The notes: generated by a model from the sequence alone, not told the origin. DNA of 64,000 bases from Gammaproteobacteria bacterium (GCA_028819075.1 JAPPMM010000051.1:16323-80322); one strand, 5' to 3'. Positions 12,114 to 21,513 are shown, counted from the first letter of the stretch. Numbers and translations are program-made.

Positions 12114-14267
12114 CTACCGGGGCTGGCTCGTAACGGTCTCCTCCTCGTCGATCAGCCAGTGCACCATCCAACTGCGGATGCGCTCCAGCCGGTCCACCAG
12201 CAGCCAGGGCTCGCCCGTGCGCGAGAGACCGTGGCTGGACCGGGGATAGCGCACCAGCTCGACGGGAACGCGCAGCTTCTTGAGCGACATGAACCACTGC
12301 TCGGCGTCGGGCATCGGAGTGCGCCAGTCCTGCTCGGAGTGGATGAGCAGGGTGGGTGCGGTCACGTTCTCGACATAGGAGATGGGCGACAGGCGCCTGT
12401 ACAGGTCCCGCTCCTCCCACGGGGTGCCGCCGAACTCGTACTCCGTGAGCCCCTGGGCGTCCGAGGTGCCCCACCAGCTCTCCCAGTTGGTGATCGAGCG
12501 GCTCGAGGCGGAGGCGGCGAAACGGTCGGTGGTGGCGGTCAGCCAGTTGGACATGAAGCCGCCGTAGCTCCCGCCCGAGACGCCCAGGCGCTCGGGGTCG
12601 ATGGCGGGATAGGCCGCGAGCGTGGCGTCAACGCCGGCGAGGTAGTCCTCGCGGTCGACGATGCCCCACTGCTCGAGGGTGGCGTACTGGAAGGCGTGCC
12701 CGTAGCCGGAGGAACCGCGCGGGTTGGTGTAGAGGACGTAGAGCCCCGCGGCGGAGAGCACATGGAAGGTCGGGAAGAAGGTATTGCCGTAGGCGCTGTG
12801 CGGCCCGCCGTGGATCTTGAGCACCATCGGGTAGCTGCGGCCCGGAACCTCGTCCACCGGCCGCACCACCCAGCCCTCGACCTCGATGCTGTCGTCCATC
12901 ATCCATGCGATGCGCTCGGCGGGCATCAGCGTGATTTCGGAGAGCCAGCCGTCGTTGAAGCCGGTCGCCTTCTGCTCGGTGGAGCCGTCGCCGGCCGCCA
13001 CGTAGAGCTCGGCCGGGGTCACCGGATCGGTGGCGGTGAACGCCATCACGCCGTCGTCGGCGGTAAACGAGAAGCCCGACAGCCTGCGGTCGCCCGCGGT
13101 GACCTGCCGGATCTCACCTCCGGCCGCCGGAACGGCGAACAGGTGGGAATTGCCCCCGATCCCGGCGGAGAAGCGGAGCTCGCTGCCATCCTCCGACCAG
13201 GAGGGCGCTCCCGGCTGCAGATCCCAGCCCGCGGTGAGGTTGACGGCAAGGCCGCGCATGCTGCCGTCCGGCCCCACTTCGCGCACCATGAGGTCGGACT
13301 GCTCGCCGCGCGCGGGGCTGGACAGGTAGGCGATGGAGCCGCCGTCCGGCGAAAGCGCGGGCGCCGACTCGCTGCCGGGGTTGGTGGTGAGGCGGCGAAC
13401 CGACCCGCCCGTCACCGCCACCGACCAGATGTCGCCCGTGTTCTCGGAGTTGTATTCGTCGTCCTGGCGTTCGTTGCCGGTGAAATAGATGCGCCGGCCA
13501 TCCGAAGACCAGGCTACCCCACCCACGTCGAACTCGAGGTCGGTGAGCTGGCGCGCGGTGCCGCCGTCGGCGGACACTACGAACAACTGGGTCTTGTCGC
13601 GCAACGAGTAGTGCGCGAGCAGGGGATGCACTCCGTCGCGCTTGTAGCGCATGGCCGTGATCACGTGGCCATCGAAGCGCTCCGCATCCAGCGTGCCGGT
13701 AACCGCGTCGGGCGCGATCTGGCGGTTGCCGTCGTCGTCGTCCCCGCCGTCCTCATCCGGGGCGCGGGTGAAGGCGATGCTGCTCCCGTCGGGCGACCAT
13801 ACCGGCGAGCCTTCCACGCCCTCGATGTGGAAAGCCTCCCCGCCGGGACCGTCCACACGCAGGAACCAGATGGGGTTGGGGTCGTCGCCCCGGCTCGAGC
13901 GGAACGAGAGCAGGCGGCCGTCCGGCGACCAGCGCGGCCCGCTGGCTTCGGAGGTGGGATCGGAGAAGCGGATCGCTTCGCCGTCGGGCCTGCCGCCCGA
14001 GAGAGGCTGCAGCCACACCTCGCGGTGGCGCCGGTTCTCGTCCTCGATCACGCGCGTGACCGTGAAGGCGACGTACGCGCCGGTCGGCGACATCGCCGGC
14101 TCGGACACGCCCACGATGCGGTAGTAGTCCGTGGGTTGGAAGCCGCGCTCCTGCGCCATCAGCGGCGATGCGAGCCCGGCGATCAGGGCCAGGCTCGCCG
14201 CCACCACTTTCGCGGTATGGACAGGTGGTGCGCTATCGTGTAGCGATGCATGGGGCAGGCCGAACAT
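12114..14267 (-). CDS. S9 prolyl oligopeptidase-family peptidase, exported
   Basis: A 717-residue serine peptidase of the acylaminoacyl-peptidase/dipeptidyl-peptidase branch. An N-terminal signal peptide runs to about residue 40 (hydrophobic AASLALIAGLASPLMAQE), followed by a WD40-like beta-propeller with repeated WSPDG/WSEDG/LSPDG motifs, then an alpha/beta hydrolase domain. The nucleophile Ser567 lies in GVSGGSYGGFMSN, Asp in HSEQDWRTPM, and His in YPRSSHGLSR. The start ATG 14267 is fixed by a strong AGGAGG seven bases upstream. The longer open frame lacks such a site. The gene opens a minus-strand peptidase operon and is divergent from the carboxypeptidase-regulatory-domain gene. Acts in the periplasm or outside the cell, degrading peptides. 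Confidence 0.95.
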   Translation of the reverse strand: MFGLPHASLHDSAPPVHTAKVVAASLALIAGLASPLMAQERGFQPTDYYRIVGVSEPAMSPTGAYVAFTVTRVIEDENRRHREVWLQPLSGGRPDGEAIRFSDPTSEASGPRWSPDGRLLSFRSSRGDDPNPIWFLRVDGPGGEAFHIEGVEGSPVWSPDGSSIAFTRAPDEDGGDDDDGNRQIAPDAVTGTLDAERFDGHVITAMRYKRDGVHPLLAHYSLRDKTQLFVVSADGGTARQLTDLEFDVGGVAWSSDGRRIYFTGNERQDDEYNSENTGDIWSVAVTGGSVRRLTTNPGSESAPALSPDGGSIAYLSSPARGEQSDLMVREVGPDGSMRGLAVNLTAGWDLQPGAPSWSEDGSELRFSAGIGGNSHLFAVPAAGGEIRQVTAGDRRLSGFSFTADDGVMAFTATDPVTPAELYVAAGDGSTEQKATGFNDGWLSEITLMPAERIAWMMDDSIEVEGWVVRPVDEVPGRSYPMVLKIHGGPHSAYGNTFFPTFHVLSAAGLYVLYTNPRGSSGYGHAFQYATLEQWGIVDREDYLAGVDATLAAYPAIDPERLGVSGGSYGGFMSNWLTATTDRFAASASSRSITNWESWWGTSDAQGLTEYEFGGTPWEERDLYRRLSPISYVENVTAPTLLIHSEQDWRTPMPDAEQWFMSLKKLRVPVELVRYPRSSHGLSRTGEPWLLVDRLERIRSWMVHWLIDEEETVTSQPR

Positions 14268-14375
14268 CCCGGACCTCCTGCGCTCAACGAAACAACCGGT
14301 GATTTCACTCAATATAGGAAGAGGGCCGGGATCGCGGTAACTATGCCGTGCAGTCCAGTCAGGAGGATGCTCAGG

Positions 14376-16169
14376 ATGACGACAGACGCAATGCACCGCG
14401 GCACGGCATCGACTCCCCGCACCGCGGGGCGGGTCGGTTCATGGTTGGTTTCGGCCGCCTGGCTGGCTGTCGCCTGCGCCGCCACCGCCTCAGCCGCCAC
14501 CGCGCAGATCGTGCGCGGACGGGTGCTGGAGGAGGGCGCCGGCACCCCCTTGCCCGGCGCGATGATCGTGCTCGTCGACGCCGAAGGAACCCAGGTGGGA
14601 CGCATCCTCACCGACGACCTGGGCAGGTTCACGCTGCGCGCTCCGCGGACCGGCACCTACACGCTCCGCGCCGACCGAATCGGCTACGCCAGCATTACCT
14701 CCCCACCGCTCGAACTGGCCGCCGGCGCGGCGGCCTTCCACGACATGGTGGTGCCGGTGCAGGCGATCGCGCTGGACAACATCACGGTGGAAGGCGAGCG
14801 CCGCTGCGTACTGCGTCCGGAGGGTGGACTCGACGTGGCCCGGGTGTGGGAAGAGGCGCGCAAGGCGCTCGCGGCGGCGGCCTTCACCGACGAGACATCC
14901 GTCTATCGCTACGTCACCATGAGGTACGAGCGGGACCTCGACCCCGACGCGCGAACGGTGATGAACGAGCAGCGCAACTTCAGCGACCTCATGCAGCGCC
15001 AGACCTTCGTCTCGCGGCCCGTCGAGGAACTCATGGCGGACGGCTTCGTGCAGGAGGAGGAGGACGGCACCTACTACTACGCCCCCGACGCCAACGTGAT
15101 GCTCTCGGACGCCTTCCTCGACACCCACTGCCTGCGCGTGCGCGAGGGCGAGGACGAAACCGAAGGCCTCATCGGGCTCGCCTTCGAACCCGTGGAGGGA
15201 CGTCGCGGGCACATCGATATCGACGGCGTCATGTGGCTGGAGCCGGAGTCGTCGGAGCTCCAGTGGCTGGAGTACAATTACGCGGATCTGGACGCCGACC
15301 TCCGTTCGCGCCATCTGGGGGGCAAGGTGATGTTCGCGGGGCTCCCCAACGGGACGTGGGTAGTGCGCGAGTGGTACATCCGCATGCCCCGCCCCGGGAT
15401 GCGGACCAATCCCTTCACCAACATCCCCGAGCGCTTCCTGGCCGGGATCCGCGAGACCGGCGCCGTGGTCATGCGCATCCTGACCCCGCTGGGAGAGACG
15501 CTGGTCGAGGCCGAGACCGGGACGATCGAAGGGACGGTGCTGGATTCGCTGCATACCCGGCCGCTGGAAGGCGCGCGCGTGTTCGCGGAGGGGACCGATC
15601 ACTCGGCGCTGACCGGGGAGGACGGCCTTTATCGGCTGACCGGGCTGACCGAAGGGGTGTACCGCATCGGCTACCACCACCCGCTGCTCGAAGAGGTTGG
15701 CTTTGCGCCCGAGCCGGTGGAGGTCGAGGTGCGCCGCGGTCAGATCGCGCCGCTGCGGCTGCTGACGCCGTCCCGGGGCGAGGTGCTGCGCGATGCCTGC
15801 GCCGAGGTGGAGGCGGTGGATCGTACCTCCGTGCTGGCCGGCCGGGTGGTGGACGGAGTCTCGGGAGTCCCCGTGGACGGCGCCCTCGTCACGGCTACCT
15901 GGACCGGGTGGGACATCGGCACCATCGCGCGGGGAAGCAACCCGCGCGGCGGGGGCGACCCCAACGCCGGCCTTGTGCGGCTCGAGCAGCGGGACGGCCA
16001 GTACGAGGCAATCACCGGCGGGGACGGCCGCTTCCTCTTCTGCCGGGTGCCCGTGGGACCGAGCGTGGTGGTCGAAGCGGCAGTGGCGGACCGCGCGGCC
16101 GAGCCCGAGACCCTCGTCCTGGAGGAGGCGGGCCGGCCCGAGTTCATGACCGTGTACATCAGGAACTGA
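14376..16169 (+). CDS. Exported carboxypeptidase-regulatory-like domain protein
   Basis: A 597-residue exported protein. A long signal peptide ends near ATASAATAQ. The first CarboxypepD_reg-like beta-sandwich follows (VRGRVLEEGAGTPLPGAMIVLVD, about residues 44-125). A central domain of about 240 residues of unknown function contains ERRCVLRPEGG. Two further sandwich domains start near IEGTVLDSLHTRPLEGARV and LAGRVVDGVSGVPVDGALV. AGGAGG at 14361-14366 favours the ATG at 14376 (ATG 14367 is in frame). Such proteins are common beside TonB-dependent receptors in Bacteroidota and Gemmatimonadota. Here a TonB receptor follows after 27 nt. No enzymatic residues were recognised. A cell-surface adaptor or outer-membrane-associated role is an inference. 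Confidence 0.8.
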   Translation: MTTDAMHRGTASTPRTAGRVGSWLVSAAWLAVACAATASAATAQIVRGRVLEEGAGTPLPGAMIVLVDAEGTQVGRILTDDLGRFTLRAPRTGTYTLRADRIGYASITSPPLELAAGAAAFHDMVVPVQAIALDNITVEGERRCVLRPEGGLDVARVWEEARKALAAAAFTDETSVYRYVTMRYERDLDPDARTVMNEQRNFSDLMQRQTFVSRPVEELMADGFVQEEEDGTYYYAPDANVMLSDAFLDTHCLRVREGEDETEGLIGLAFEPVEGRRGHIDIDGVMWLEPESSELQWLEYNYADLDADLRSRHLGGKVMFAGLPNGTWVVREWYIRMPRPGMRTNPFTNIPERFLAGIRETGAVVMRILTPLGETLVEAETGTIEGTVLDSLHTRPLEGARVFAEGTDHSALTGEDGLYRLTGLTEGVYRIGYHHPLLEEVGFAPEPVEVEVRRGQIAPLRLLTPSRGEVLRDACAEVEAVDRTSVLAGRVVDGVSGVPVDGALVTATWTGWDIGTIARGSNPRGGGDPNAGLVRLEQRDGQYEAITGGDGRFLFCRVPVGPSVVVEAAVADRAAEPETLVLEEAGRPEFMTVYIRN

Positions 16170-16196
16170 CAGAATCCACTCAACCGGCACTCAACG

Positions 16197-18347
16197 ATGA
16201 CCCATCCTCTGCATCACGACGCTGTCCGGCCAAAGTCCCGGAGCGTGCCCGGCTCGTTCCTGCGAGGGAATCCGGCGCGTGAACTGGCCCTCGCAGGCAT
16301 CGCCTTGGCGCTGGCCGTGGCGAACCTCCCCGCCCCGCTGGCGGGCCAGGAGCCTGATTCGTCCGCGGTCATTCCGCTCGACGAGATCGAGGTGACGGTG
16401 CTGCGCACGCCCATCCTGCTGGGCGAGGTTCCCTTCGCGGTCTCGGTGCTGGGTGAATCGGCGCTCACGCGCGGCAAGGCCGGGCTCTCCATCGAGGAGG
16501 CGCTGCAGGGCCTGCCCGGCGTCCAGGTGCAGAACCGCTACAACTCGGCGGTGGGCGAGCGCATCTCCATCCGCGGTTTCGGCGCCCGCTCCCAGTTCGG
16601 CGTGCGCGGGGTGACGGTGCTCGTGGACGGCATTCCCGCGACCCTGCCCGACGGGCAGTCGACCCTCGACCACCTCGACCTGGGCACCCTGGGAAGGGTG
16701 GAGGCGCTGCGCGGCCCAGGCTCGTCCGCGTACGGCAACGGCGCGGGCGGGGTGCTGCGCTTCGAGACCCGGCGCGCGGCCGACCAGCCCTTCCGCCAGG
16801 ATTTCTCCACCATCTTCGGGAGCAACGGCATGAGCCGGCTCCAGGCCACCGCCAACGGGGCGTCGGGTGACCGCGAGTACCTGCTCAGCGCCTCCCGGTT
16901 CAACTACGACGGCTTCCGCATCAACCCGATCGCCAACGACGGCTCGCTCTACGGGGGCGCGCGCCGACTGCATCTGAACGGCCAGCTGCGCTCGCCCGCC
17001 GCGGAGGGCGAGCTGGTGGTGACCGCGAATCTGGCCAACCTCGACGGAGAAAACCCGGGATCGCTCAACGACTCGCTGATGGCGATCGGTGACCGGCGCT
17101 CGCATACCGGAAGCATCTTCCAGCAGACCAACAAGAAGGTCACGCAGGGGCAGCTCGGGTTCGCCTGGACCGGCCCCGCCGCCGCGGGCGAGGCGGACAT
17201 CTCGGCTTGGGGCCTGTTCCGGAACCTCGACAATCCCATCCCGTCCGCGGTTATCGACCTGAAGCGCACCGCGGCAGGCGCGCGCGGCGCACTCCGGGGA
17301 CAGGCCGGGGAGTCGGGACAGTTCACCTGGAACCTGGGCGGCGAGCTCGCCCTGCAGCGCGACGACCGCCAGAACCACGGCAACGCCAGGGGCGAGCGGT
17401 CCGACCTCAGGCTCGACCAACTGGAGAACGTCCGCACCCTCGCGTTCTTCGGTCAGGGCGACCTGAGGCTGGGTGAGCGCGCCCGGCTGGTGGGCGGCGT
17501 GCGCTACGACCGCCTGAACTTCTCCGTGGACGACGCGTTCCTCTCCAACGGCGACGACTCGGGCGACCGCCTGATGGACGCCATCAGCCCCTCGGTCGGG
17601 CTGCATGTCGCGGCCGGCCCCTCCGTCGGCCTGTTCGCGACCGTCGGCACCTCGTTCGAGAGCCCCACCACGACCGAGCTGGCCAACGACCCCAGCGGAC
17701 GCGGCGGCTTCAACCCGGAGCTGAACCCGCAGCGCAGCCTGAGCCTTGAAGCCGGGGCGCGAGGCGTCTCCGGGAACCGGTTCGCCTACGAGTTCAGCGT
17801 CTTCACCACCAGCATCACCGACGCGCTGGTCCCCATCGAGGTGCCCGACATCGACCGCACCTTCTACGCGAATGCCGGGTCGGCGAGCCACCAGGGCTTC
17901 GAGGCCGCCTTCACCCTCGCGGCGGGCGGCGGCGCCTCCCTGCGCGCGACCTACAGCTACACCGACGCGGTCTTCGACGACTACGTGGCGCGCGGCAACG
18001 ACTACGGCGGCAACCAGATCCCGGGACTCGCCCCCCACCGCGCGGAAGCCATCGCCTCGCTGGACCAGCCGGGCTGGTTCGCTGAACTGCGGCTGACCCG
18101 GGTGTCGGCCATTCCCGTCAACGACGTCAACACCGCCGAGACGAATCCCTACCAGCTTCTGGACATGCGCTTCGAGCTGGATCCGGTGCCCGTCGGCGCG
18201 CTCGACGTGGCCCCGGTGGCGGGCGTAACCAACATCTTCGACACCCTCTACACCGCGTCGGTGGTGGTGAACGCCTTCGGGAGGCGCTTCAACGAGCCCG
18301 GTCCCGGCCGCAGCTTCTACGTCGGCCTGCGCGCAGGGCTGCCGTGA
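16197..18347 (+). CDS. TonB-dependent outer-membrane receptor
   Basis: A 716-residue receptor with signal sequence (LALAVANLPAPLAGQE), a TonB-box-like stretch (DEIEVTVLRT), the plug domain (about 60-170: EEALQGLPGVQVQNR, ISIRGFGARSQFGVRGV, VEALRGPGSSAYGNGAGGVL) and a C-terminal beta-barrel ending in an aromatic-containing strand (SFYVGLRAGLP). It imports a large ligand such as a siderophore, cobalamin or other chelate using TonB energy. The plug resembles FecA/PupA-type iron receptors, but no signalling extension is present and no ligand can be assigned. The stop overlaps the GTG start of the small gene downstream (GTGA), indicating coupling. The upstream partner is the carboxypeptidase-regulatory-domain protein. 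Confidence 0.93.
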   Translation: MTHPLHHDAVRPKSRSVPGSFLRGNPARELALAGIALALAVANLPAPLAGQEPDSSAVIPLDEIEVTVLRTPILLGEVPFAVSVLGESALTRGKAGLSIEEALQGLPGVQVQNRYNSAVGERISIRGFGARSQFGVRGVTVLVDGIPATLPDGQSTLDHLDLGTLGRVEALRGPGSSAYGNGAGGVLRFETRRAADQPFRQDFSTIFGSNGMSRLQATANGASGDREYLLSASRFNYDGFRINPIANDGSLYGGARRLHLNGQLRSPAAEGELVVTANLANLDGENPGSLNDSLMAIGDRRSHTGSIFQQTNKKVTQGQLGFAWTGPAAAGEADISAWGLFRNLDNPIPSAVIDLKRTAAGARGALRGQAGESGQFTWNLGGELALQRDDRQNHGNARGERSDLRLDQLENVRTLAFFGQGDLRLGERARLVGGVRYDRLNFSVDDAFLSNGDDSGDRLMDAISPSVGLHVAAGPSVGLFATVGTSFESPTTTELANDPSGRGGFNPELNPQRSLSLEAGARGVSGNRFAYEFSVFTTSITDALVPIEVPDIDRTFYANAGSASHQGFEAAFTLAAGGGASLRATYSYTDAVFDDYVARGNDYGGNQIPGLAPHRAEAIASLDQPGWFAELRLTRVSAIPVNDVNTAETNPYQLLDMRFELDPVPVGALDVAPVAGVTNIFDTLYTASVVVNAFGRRFNEPGPGRSFYVGLRAGLP

Positions 18348-18862
18348 TCCGAACCTTCGCGGTTCTGCTGCTGGCCGGTTGTGCGGGACTCGCTCCCGGC
18401 GGCTTGCTGCATGCACAGTCCCCGGTCGGCCCGGGGGATGATCCACCCGTCTACCGCTACGGTCTGACCCTCGGGGGCACCGCCCTCATCTCCCTGGTCT
18501 TCGAGTACGAGTCCAACAACCGGGCGGTGGAATTCGCGCTCGGCACCTTCTCGGGGCGGGACCTGTCGCTGGCGGTCACCGGCAAGCAGTATCTCGGCGG
18601 GGGCGACCTTCGGGCATTCGCCGGCGCCGGACTATGGGGCGTCGCCGCCTTCCCTGCCGACCAGCGTACCGGGTTCGCCCTGATCGCGCGGGCACCCATC
18701 GGGGTGGACTGGCACGCGCTCGAGCGACACGCCGCCGGATTCGAGCTCAACCTCAACCGGGCCCTGGCCATGCGCCGCCCCGACCCGGCGGACGAACGTC
18801 CGCCGCGCACCCGCATCGTCCCGCTACCTGCCTTCTACTACCGCTTCGCGGATCCGCGCTGA
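18344..18862 (+). CDS. Small exported protein of unknown function, coupled to TonB receptor
   Basis: 172 residues, GTG start overlapping the receptor stop. A hydrophobic N-terminus (IRTFAVLLLAGCAGLAPGGLLHAQ) can be read either as a lipoprotein signal with LAGC or as a normal signal peptide cut after HAQ. The body alternates polar and hydrophobic residues with many glycines (GTALISLVFEYE, FALGTFSGRDLSLAVTGKQYLGGGDLRAFAGAGLWG), which suggests a small beta-barrel or beta-rich outer-membrane accessory. No family recognised. Translational coupling implies it works with, or is needed in stoichiometry with, the TonB receptor. Confidence 0.75.
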   Translation: MIRTFAVLLLAGCAGLAPGGLLHAQSPVGPGDDPPVYRYGLTLGGTALISLVFEYESNNRAVEFALGTFSGRDLSLAVTGKQYLGGGDLRAFAGAGLWGVAAFPADQRTGFALIARAPIGVDWHALERHAAGFELNLNRALAMRRPDPADERPPRTRIVPLPAFYYRFADPR

Positions 18863-18958
18863 GAGCCGGCGACCCCCGGCTTCCGCACTAGCGGGCTCAT
18901 ACAGTCACGGCTGGTCGTGAGTCGTCTGGCTGCACCGGATCCCGCCGGACGCGGTATG

Positions 18959-18987
18959 TTGATTTTTCAGCATTTGTTTGATATGGT
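18959..18987 (+). promoter_or_regulatory. Candidate housekeeping promoter for the BlaI/BlaR1 operon
   Basis: TTGATT at 18959-18964 and TATGGT at 18982-18987 are separated by 17 bases, in an AT-richer patch of the 210-base gap before the BlaI-type gene. The match is moderate (4 of 6 in each box). No clear palindromic BlaI operator of the ACAxxTGT kind was found around it. Confidence 0.3.
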
Positions 18988-19072
18988 GTCCTGCAGATAC
19001 CGATCCACCCCGTCGGAACGCGGCATGGAGTTCTTCCCGTGTTCCGACTGGAACCGCTGACACCGCTATCGC

Positions 19073-19486
19073 ATGAACCCACCACCAGGGAGCGCGAAAC
19101 AGGTGAACGAACGTCCCCAGCCAAGCAGGCGGGAACGCCAGGTCATGGACATCCTCTACGAGTCGGGCGGCGCTACCGCCGCCCAGATCCGCGAGCGCAT
19201 GGCGGACCCGCCGACGGACTCGGCCGTCCGCTCGATCCTGCGCATCCTGATCGACAAGGGACACCTGACCCGCGAGCTGGACGGCCTCCGTTACGTCTAT
19301 TCGCCGACGACACCGACCCCGCGCGCAAGTCGTTCCGCCATGCGTCACGTGCTGTCGACGTTCTTCGGCGGCTGTGTCGAGGGCGCGGTCGCAACGCTTC
19401 TCAAGCTCTCTGACGGCGACCTGACATCGGCCCAGCGCAAGCGCATCAAGGCGATGATCGATGAAGCCGCGGAGGCAGGGCGATGA
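19073..19486 (+). CDS. BlaI/MecI/CopY-family transcriptional repressor
   Basis: 137 residues with the winged-helix BlaI fold: RRERQVMDILYESGGATAAQIRERM, then the recognition region DSAVRSILRILIDKGHLTRE and a C-terminal dimerisation part. In the family, the repressor is cleaved or displaced after its partner M56 protease senses a signal. Here the partner follows immediately with an ATGA overlap (stop 19484-19486). The ATG at 19073 is called. A GTG at 19103 preceded by AGGGAG is an equally good start and would give a 127-residue protein. The regulated genes probably include this operon, but the target cannot be read from sequence. Confidence 0.88.
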   Translation: MNPPPGSAKQVNERPQPSRRERQVMDILYESGGATAAQIRERMADPPTDSAVRSILRILIDKGHLTRELDGLRYVYSPTTPTPRASRSAMRHVLSTFFGGCVEGAVATLLKLSDGDLTSAQRKRIKAMIDEAAEAGR

Positions 19487-21453
19487 GCACACTGGAGGTT
19501 GCTTCCGGCGGAGTTGCCGGACTGGTTGTGAAGGCCACATTGGTGCTGTGTCTGGCGCTGGCGGTGGCGTGGCTCGGGCGCCGGGGATCCGCTCGAACCC
19601 TGCACCTGCTCTGGACGACCACGTTTGTCGTGCTGCTGGCATTGCCGGTAGCGAGTCTGCTGGGCCCGTCGTGGCCGGTCCCGATTCTGCCGGCCCGGGA
19701 CGCTCAGGCCGGGATGCCGTCCCTTGAGCGGACAGTGGAACGGGCATCCGATGCGGGAATGCCGCGCGACATGCCCGGCGCACCCATCTCAGCCGAGTCG
19801 CTACGGCAGGCGACCCGCCAGATGACCGCGTCCGGTGCCTCGCCGGTCGAATCCGGCTCGCCGCAGCCCGGAACGAGCGGTTTACCCTCCCCGTCGACTC
19901 TCTCCGCCATCGCGTTCCTCATCTGGATAGTGGGCTGCGCTGCGGCGCTCTTGTCTCTGGTCGTGGGCAGCCTCCGTTTCCGGAAGCTGGTTCGCGCGGC
20001 GGTTCCCATGAGCAAACCTGGCTGGCGGCAGCAGGCAGCCTCGATCCGGCGGCGTCTGGGCATGCGGCAGGACGTGCGAATCCTGTCGAGCGCAAGCGCG
20101 ACTATACCGATGACGGGGGGGCTGTGGCGGTCCGTGGTTCTACTCCCGTCCTCGGCCGAAGATTGGACGGCGGATCGCCGCGAGGTTGTGCTTGCACACG
20201 AACTCGTGCATGTGCGCAGACGCGATGCGTTGCGGCAGCTCCTCGGCCGCGTGGCGGCGGCTTGTTACTGGTTTCATCCTCTGGGCTGGCTGGCATCCCG
20301 CTTGTCGGCGGTGGCCAGCGAACGGTCCTGCGACGAGGAGGTCCTGGCTCTGGGCACACGGCCTTCGGAGTACGCCGGGCACCTGTTATCGCTGGCGTCG
20401 GAGACCGTCGGCCGCCCGGCCGCTCTGGCCCTGGGCATGGTGCAGCGCTCGCAACTGGAAGACCGCATTCTCTCCATTCTCAGGCAGCATCGCCCGCGCT
20501 ATTCCGCGGTTGGCACCGCGTCCGCGCTGGCCGCGATCGGCGTGGCGGGCATGCTCGTCGCCTGCGGGAGTCCGGTGCCGAGAGAGCTGGCCCCGCGGCC
20601 CCCGACCCCGGAGAATGCGGAAACGGAGCGTCTGGCCGCTGCGCCTCCGGTGCCGGAAACGATGGAACTCGCACCGCCTGTCACCGATACACCGCCCGTC
20701 GAATCGCGAAGTGTTGAGCCCGCACCCGCTCCGCTTGCGACATCTGAGGCCGTTAGCGGCCAGCCCTTCCAGTGCAATCCGGGAAGGTGGACCGTAGTGC
20801 GTCGAAGGGGCGAATGGACCCTCCAGCGCCATGTGGACGGCCTTCGCATGTGTATGCGCAACCGCGGCAACTTCGACATCGGGTCGCAGAACGTGGCCAC
20901 CGCCAGCGCGGATGAAGAAAGCTGGCTCGTGCTCGAGTCGCAGGCGGAGAGGCTGCACCGGCTGGTAGTCACCCGTGGTCCCGGCGGGCTGGAGTACGAC
21001 TGGAGCATCGATGGGCGCTCCGAGGTCTTTGACGCCCGGGCCGAGGAATGGCGTGACCTGATGCTGACCGTGATGAATGGAGACCTCGAGGTACAGGACG
21101 TCCTCGCCGAGGAAAGTAGCCTGAAGGAAGTCGGATGGGCCCATCGAAGGCACGTAAGCGGCCTGCAGCGTCAGATCGGCGCCCACCAGAGGCACGTCCG
21201 CGACCTGCACCGCCAGTTGGCGCGCACCGACGACCTCGCCCAAAGGGTGCGAGAGATCGACGAGCAGATCGAGGAATACGACCTCGACGGCAAGATCCGG
21301 GGAATCGAAATCCAGATCGAGGAATACGACCTCGATGGCAAGCTGGAGGAAGCCGAGGCTCGGGTCGAGGAATTCGACGCCGACGGGCGCATCGACGAGA
21401 TCGAGCGCTCGCTGGAGGACGAGATCGCCGCCCTGCGCCGCATCGTCGGGTAA
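19483..21453 (+). CDS. BlaR1-type M56 membrane metalloprotease with repeat tail
   Basis: 656 residues. N-terminal transmembrane helices (about 12-33, 40-60, 140-163) precede the cytoplasmic zincin domain with HELVH (H239, E240, H243) and the downstream ERSCDEEVL glutamate. A fourth hydrophobic segment ends near ACGSP at about 365. In place of a penicillin-binding sensor there is a Pro-rich linker, a beta-rich domain (WTLQRHVDGLRMCMRNRG; LVLESQAERLHRLVV; IDGRSEVFDARAEEWRDL) and a helical tail. The tail ends in three 16-residue repeats, IEEYDLDGK-type. Known family role: ligand sensing activates the protease, which relieves BlaI repression. The ligand here is unknown, and the absence of a beta-lactam-binding domain argues against simple beta-lactam sensing. 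Confidence 0.87.
   Translation: MSTLEVASGGVAGLVVKATLVLCLALAVAWLGRRGSARTLHLLWTTTFVVLLALPVASLLGPSWPVPILPARDAQAGMPSLERTVERASDAGMPRDMPGAPISAESLRQATRQMTASGASPVESGSPQPGTSGLPSPSTLSAIAFLIWIVGCAAALLSLVVGSLRFRKLVRAAVPMSKPGWRQQAASIRRRLGMRQDVRILSSASATIPMTGGLWRSVVLLPSSAEDWTADRREVVLAHELVHVRRRDALRQLLGRVAAACYWFHPLGWLASRLSAVASERSCDEEVLALGTRPSEYAGHLLSLASETVGRPAALALGMVQRSQLEDRILSILRQHRPRYSAVGTASALAAIGVAGMLVACGSPVPRELAPRPPTPENAETERLAAAPPVPETMELAPPVTDTPPVESRSVEPAPAPLATSEAVSGQPFQCNPGRWTVVRRRGEWTLQRHVDGLRMCMRNRGNFDIGSQNVATASADEESWLVLESQAERLHRLVVTRGPGGLEYDWSIDGRSEVFDARAEEWRDLMLTVMNGDLEVQDVLAEESSLKEVGWAHRRHVSGLQRQIGAHQRHVRDLHRQLARTDDLAQRVREIDEQIEEYDLDGKIRGIEIQIEEYDLDGKLEEAEARVEEFDADGRIDEIERSLEDEIAALRRIVG
21268..21411 (+). 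repeat. Three 48-bp in-frame tandem repeats in the BlaR1-like gene
   Basis: Units start at 21268, 21316 and 21364. Each encodes 16 residues beginning IEEYDLDGK, IEEYDLDGK and VEEFDADGR. The first two are almost identical in DNA for about 27 bases. The strongly acidic, heptad-free pattern looks like a charged helix or coiled-coil extension. Confidence 0.85.
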
Positions 21454-21513
21454 CGCCTTCGGGCCCAGCCCGGAAACCGGGAATACCACCCACCTACAGC
21501 CGGAGTGCGCCAG

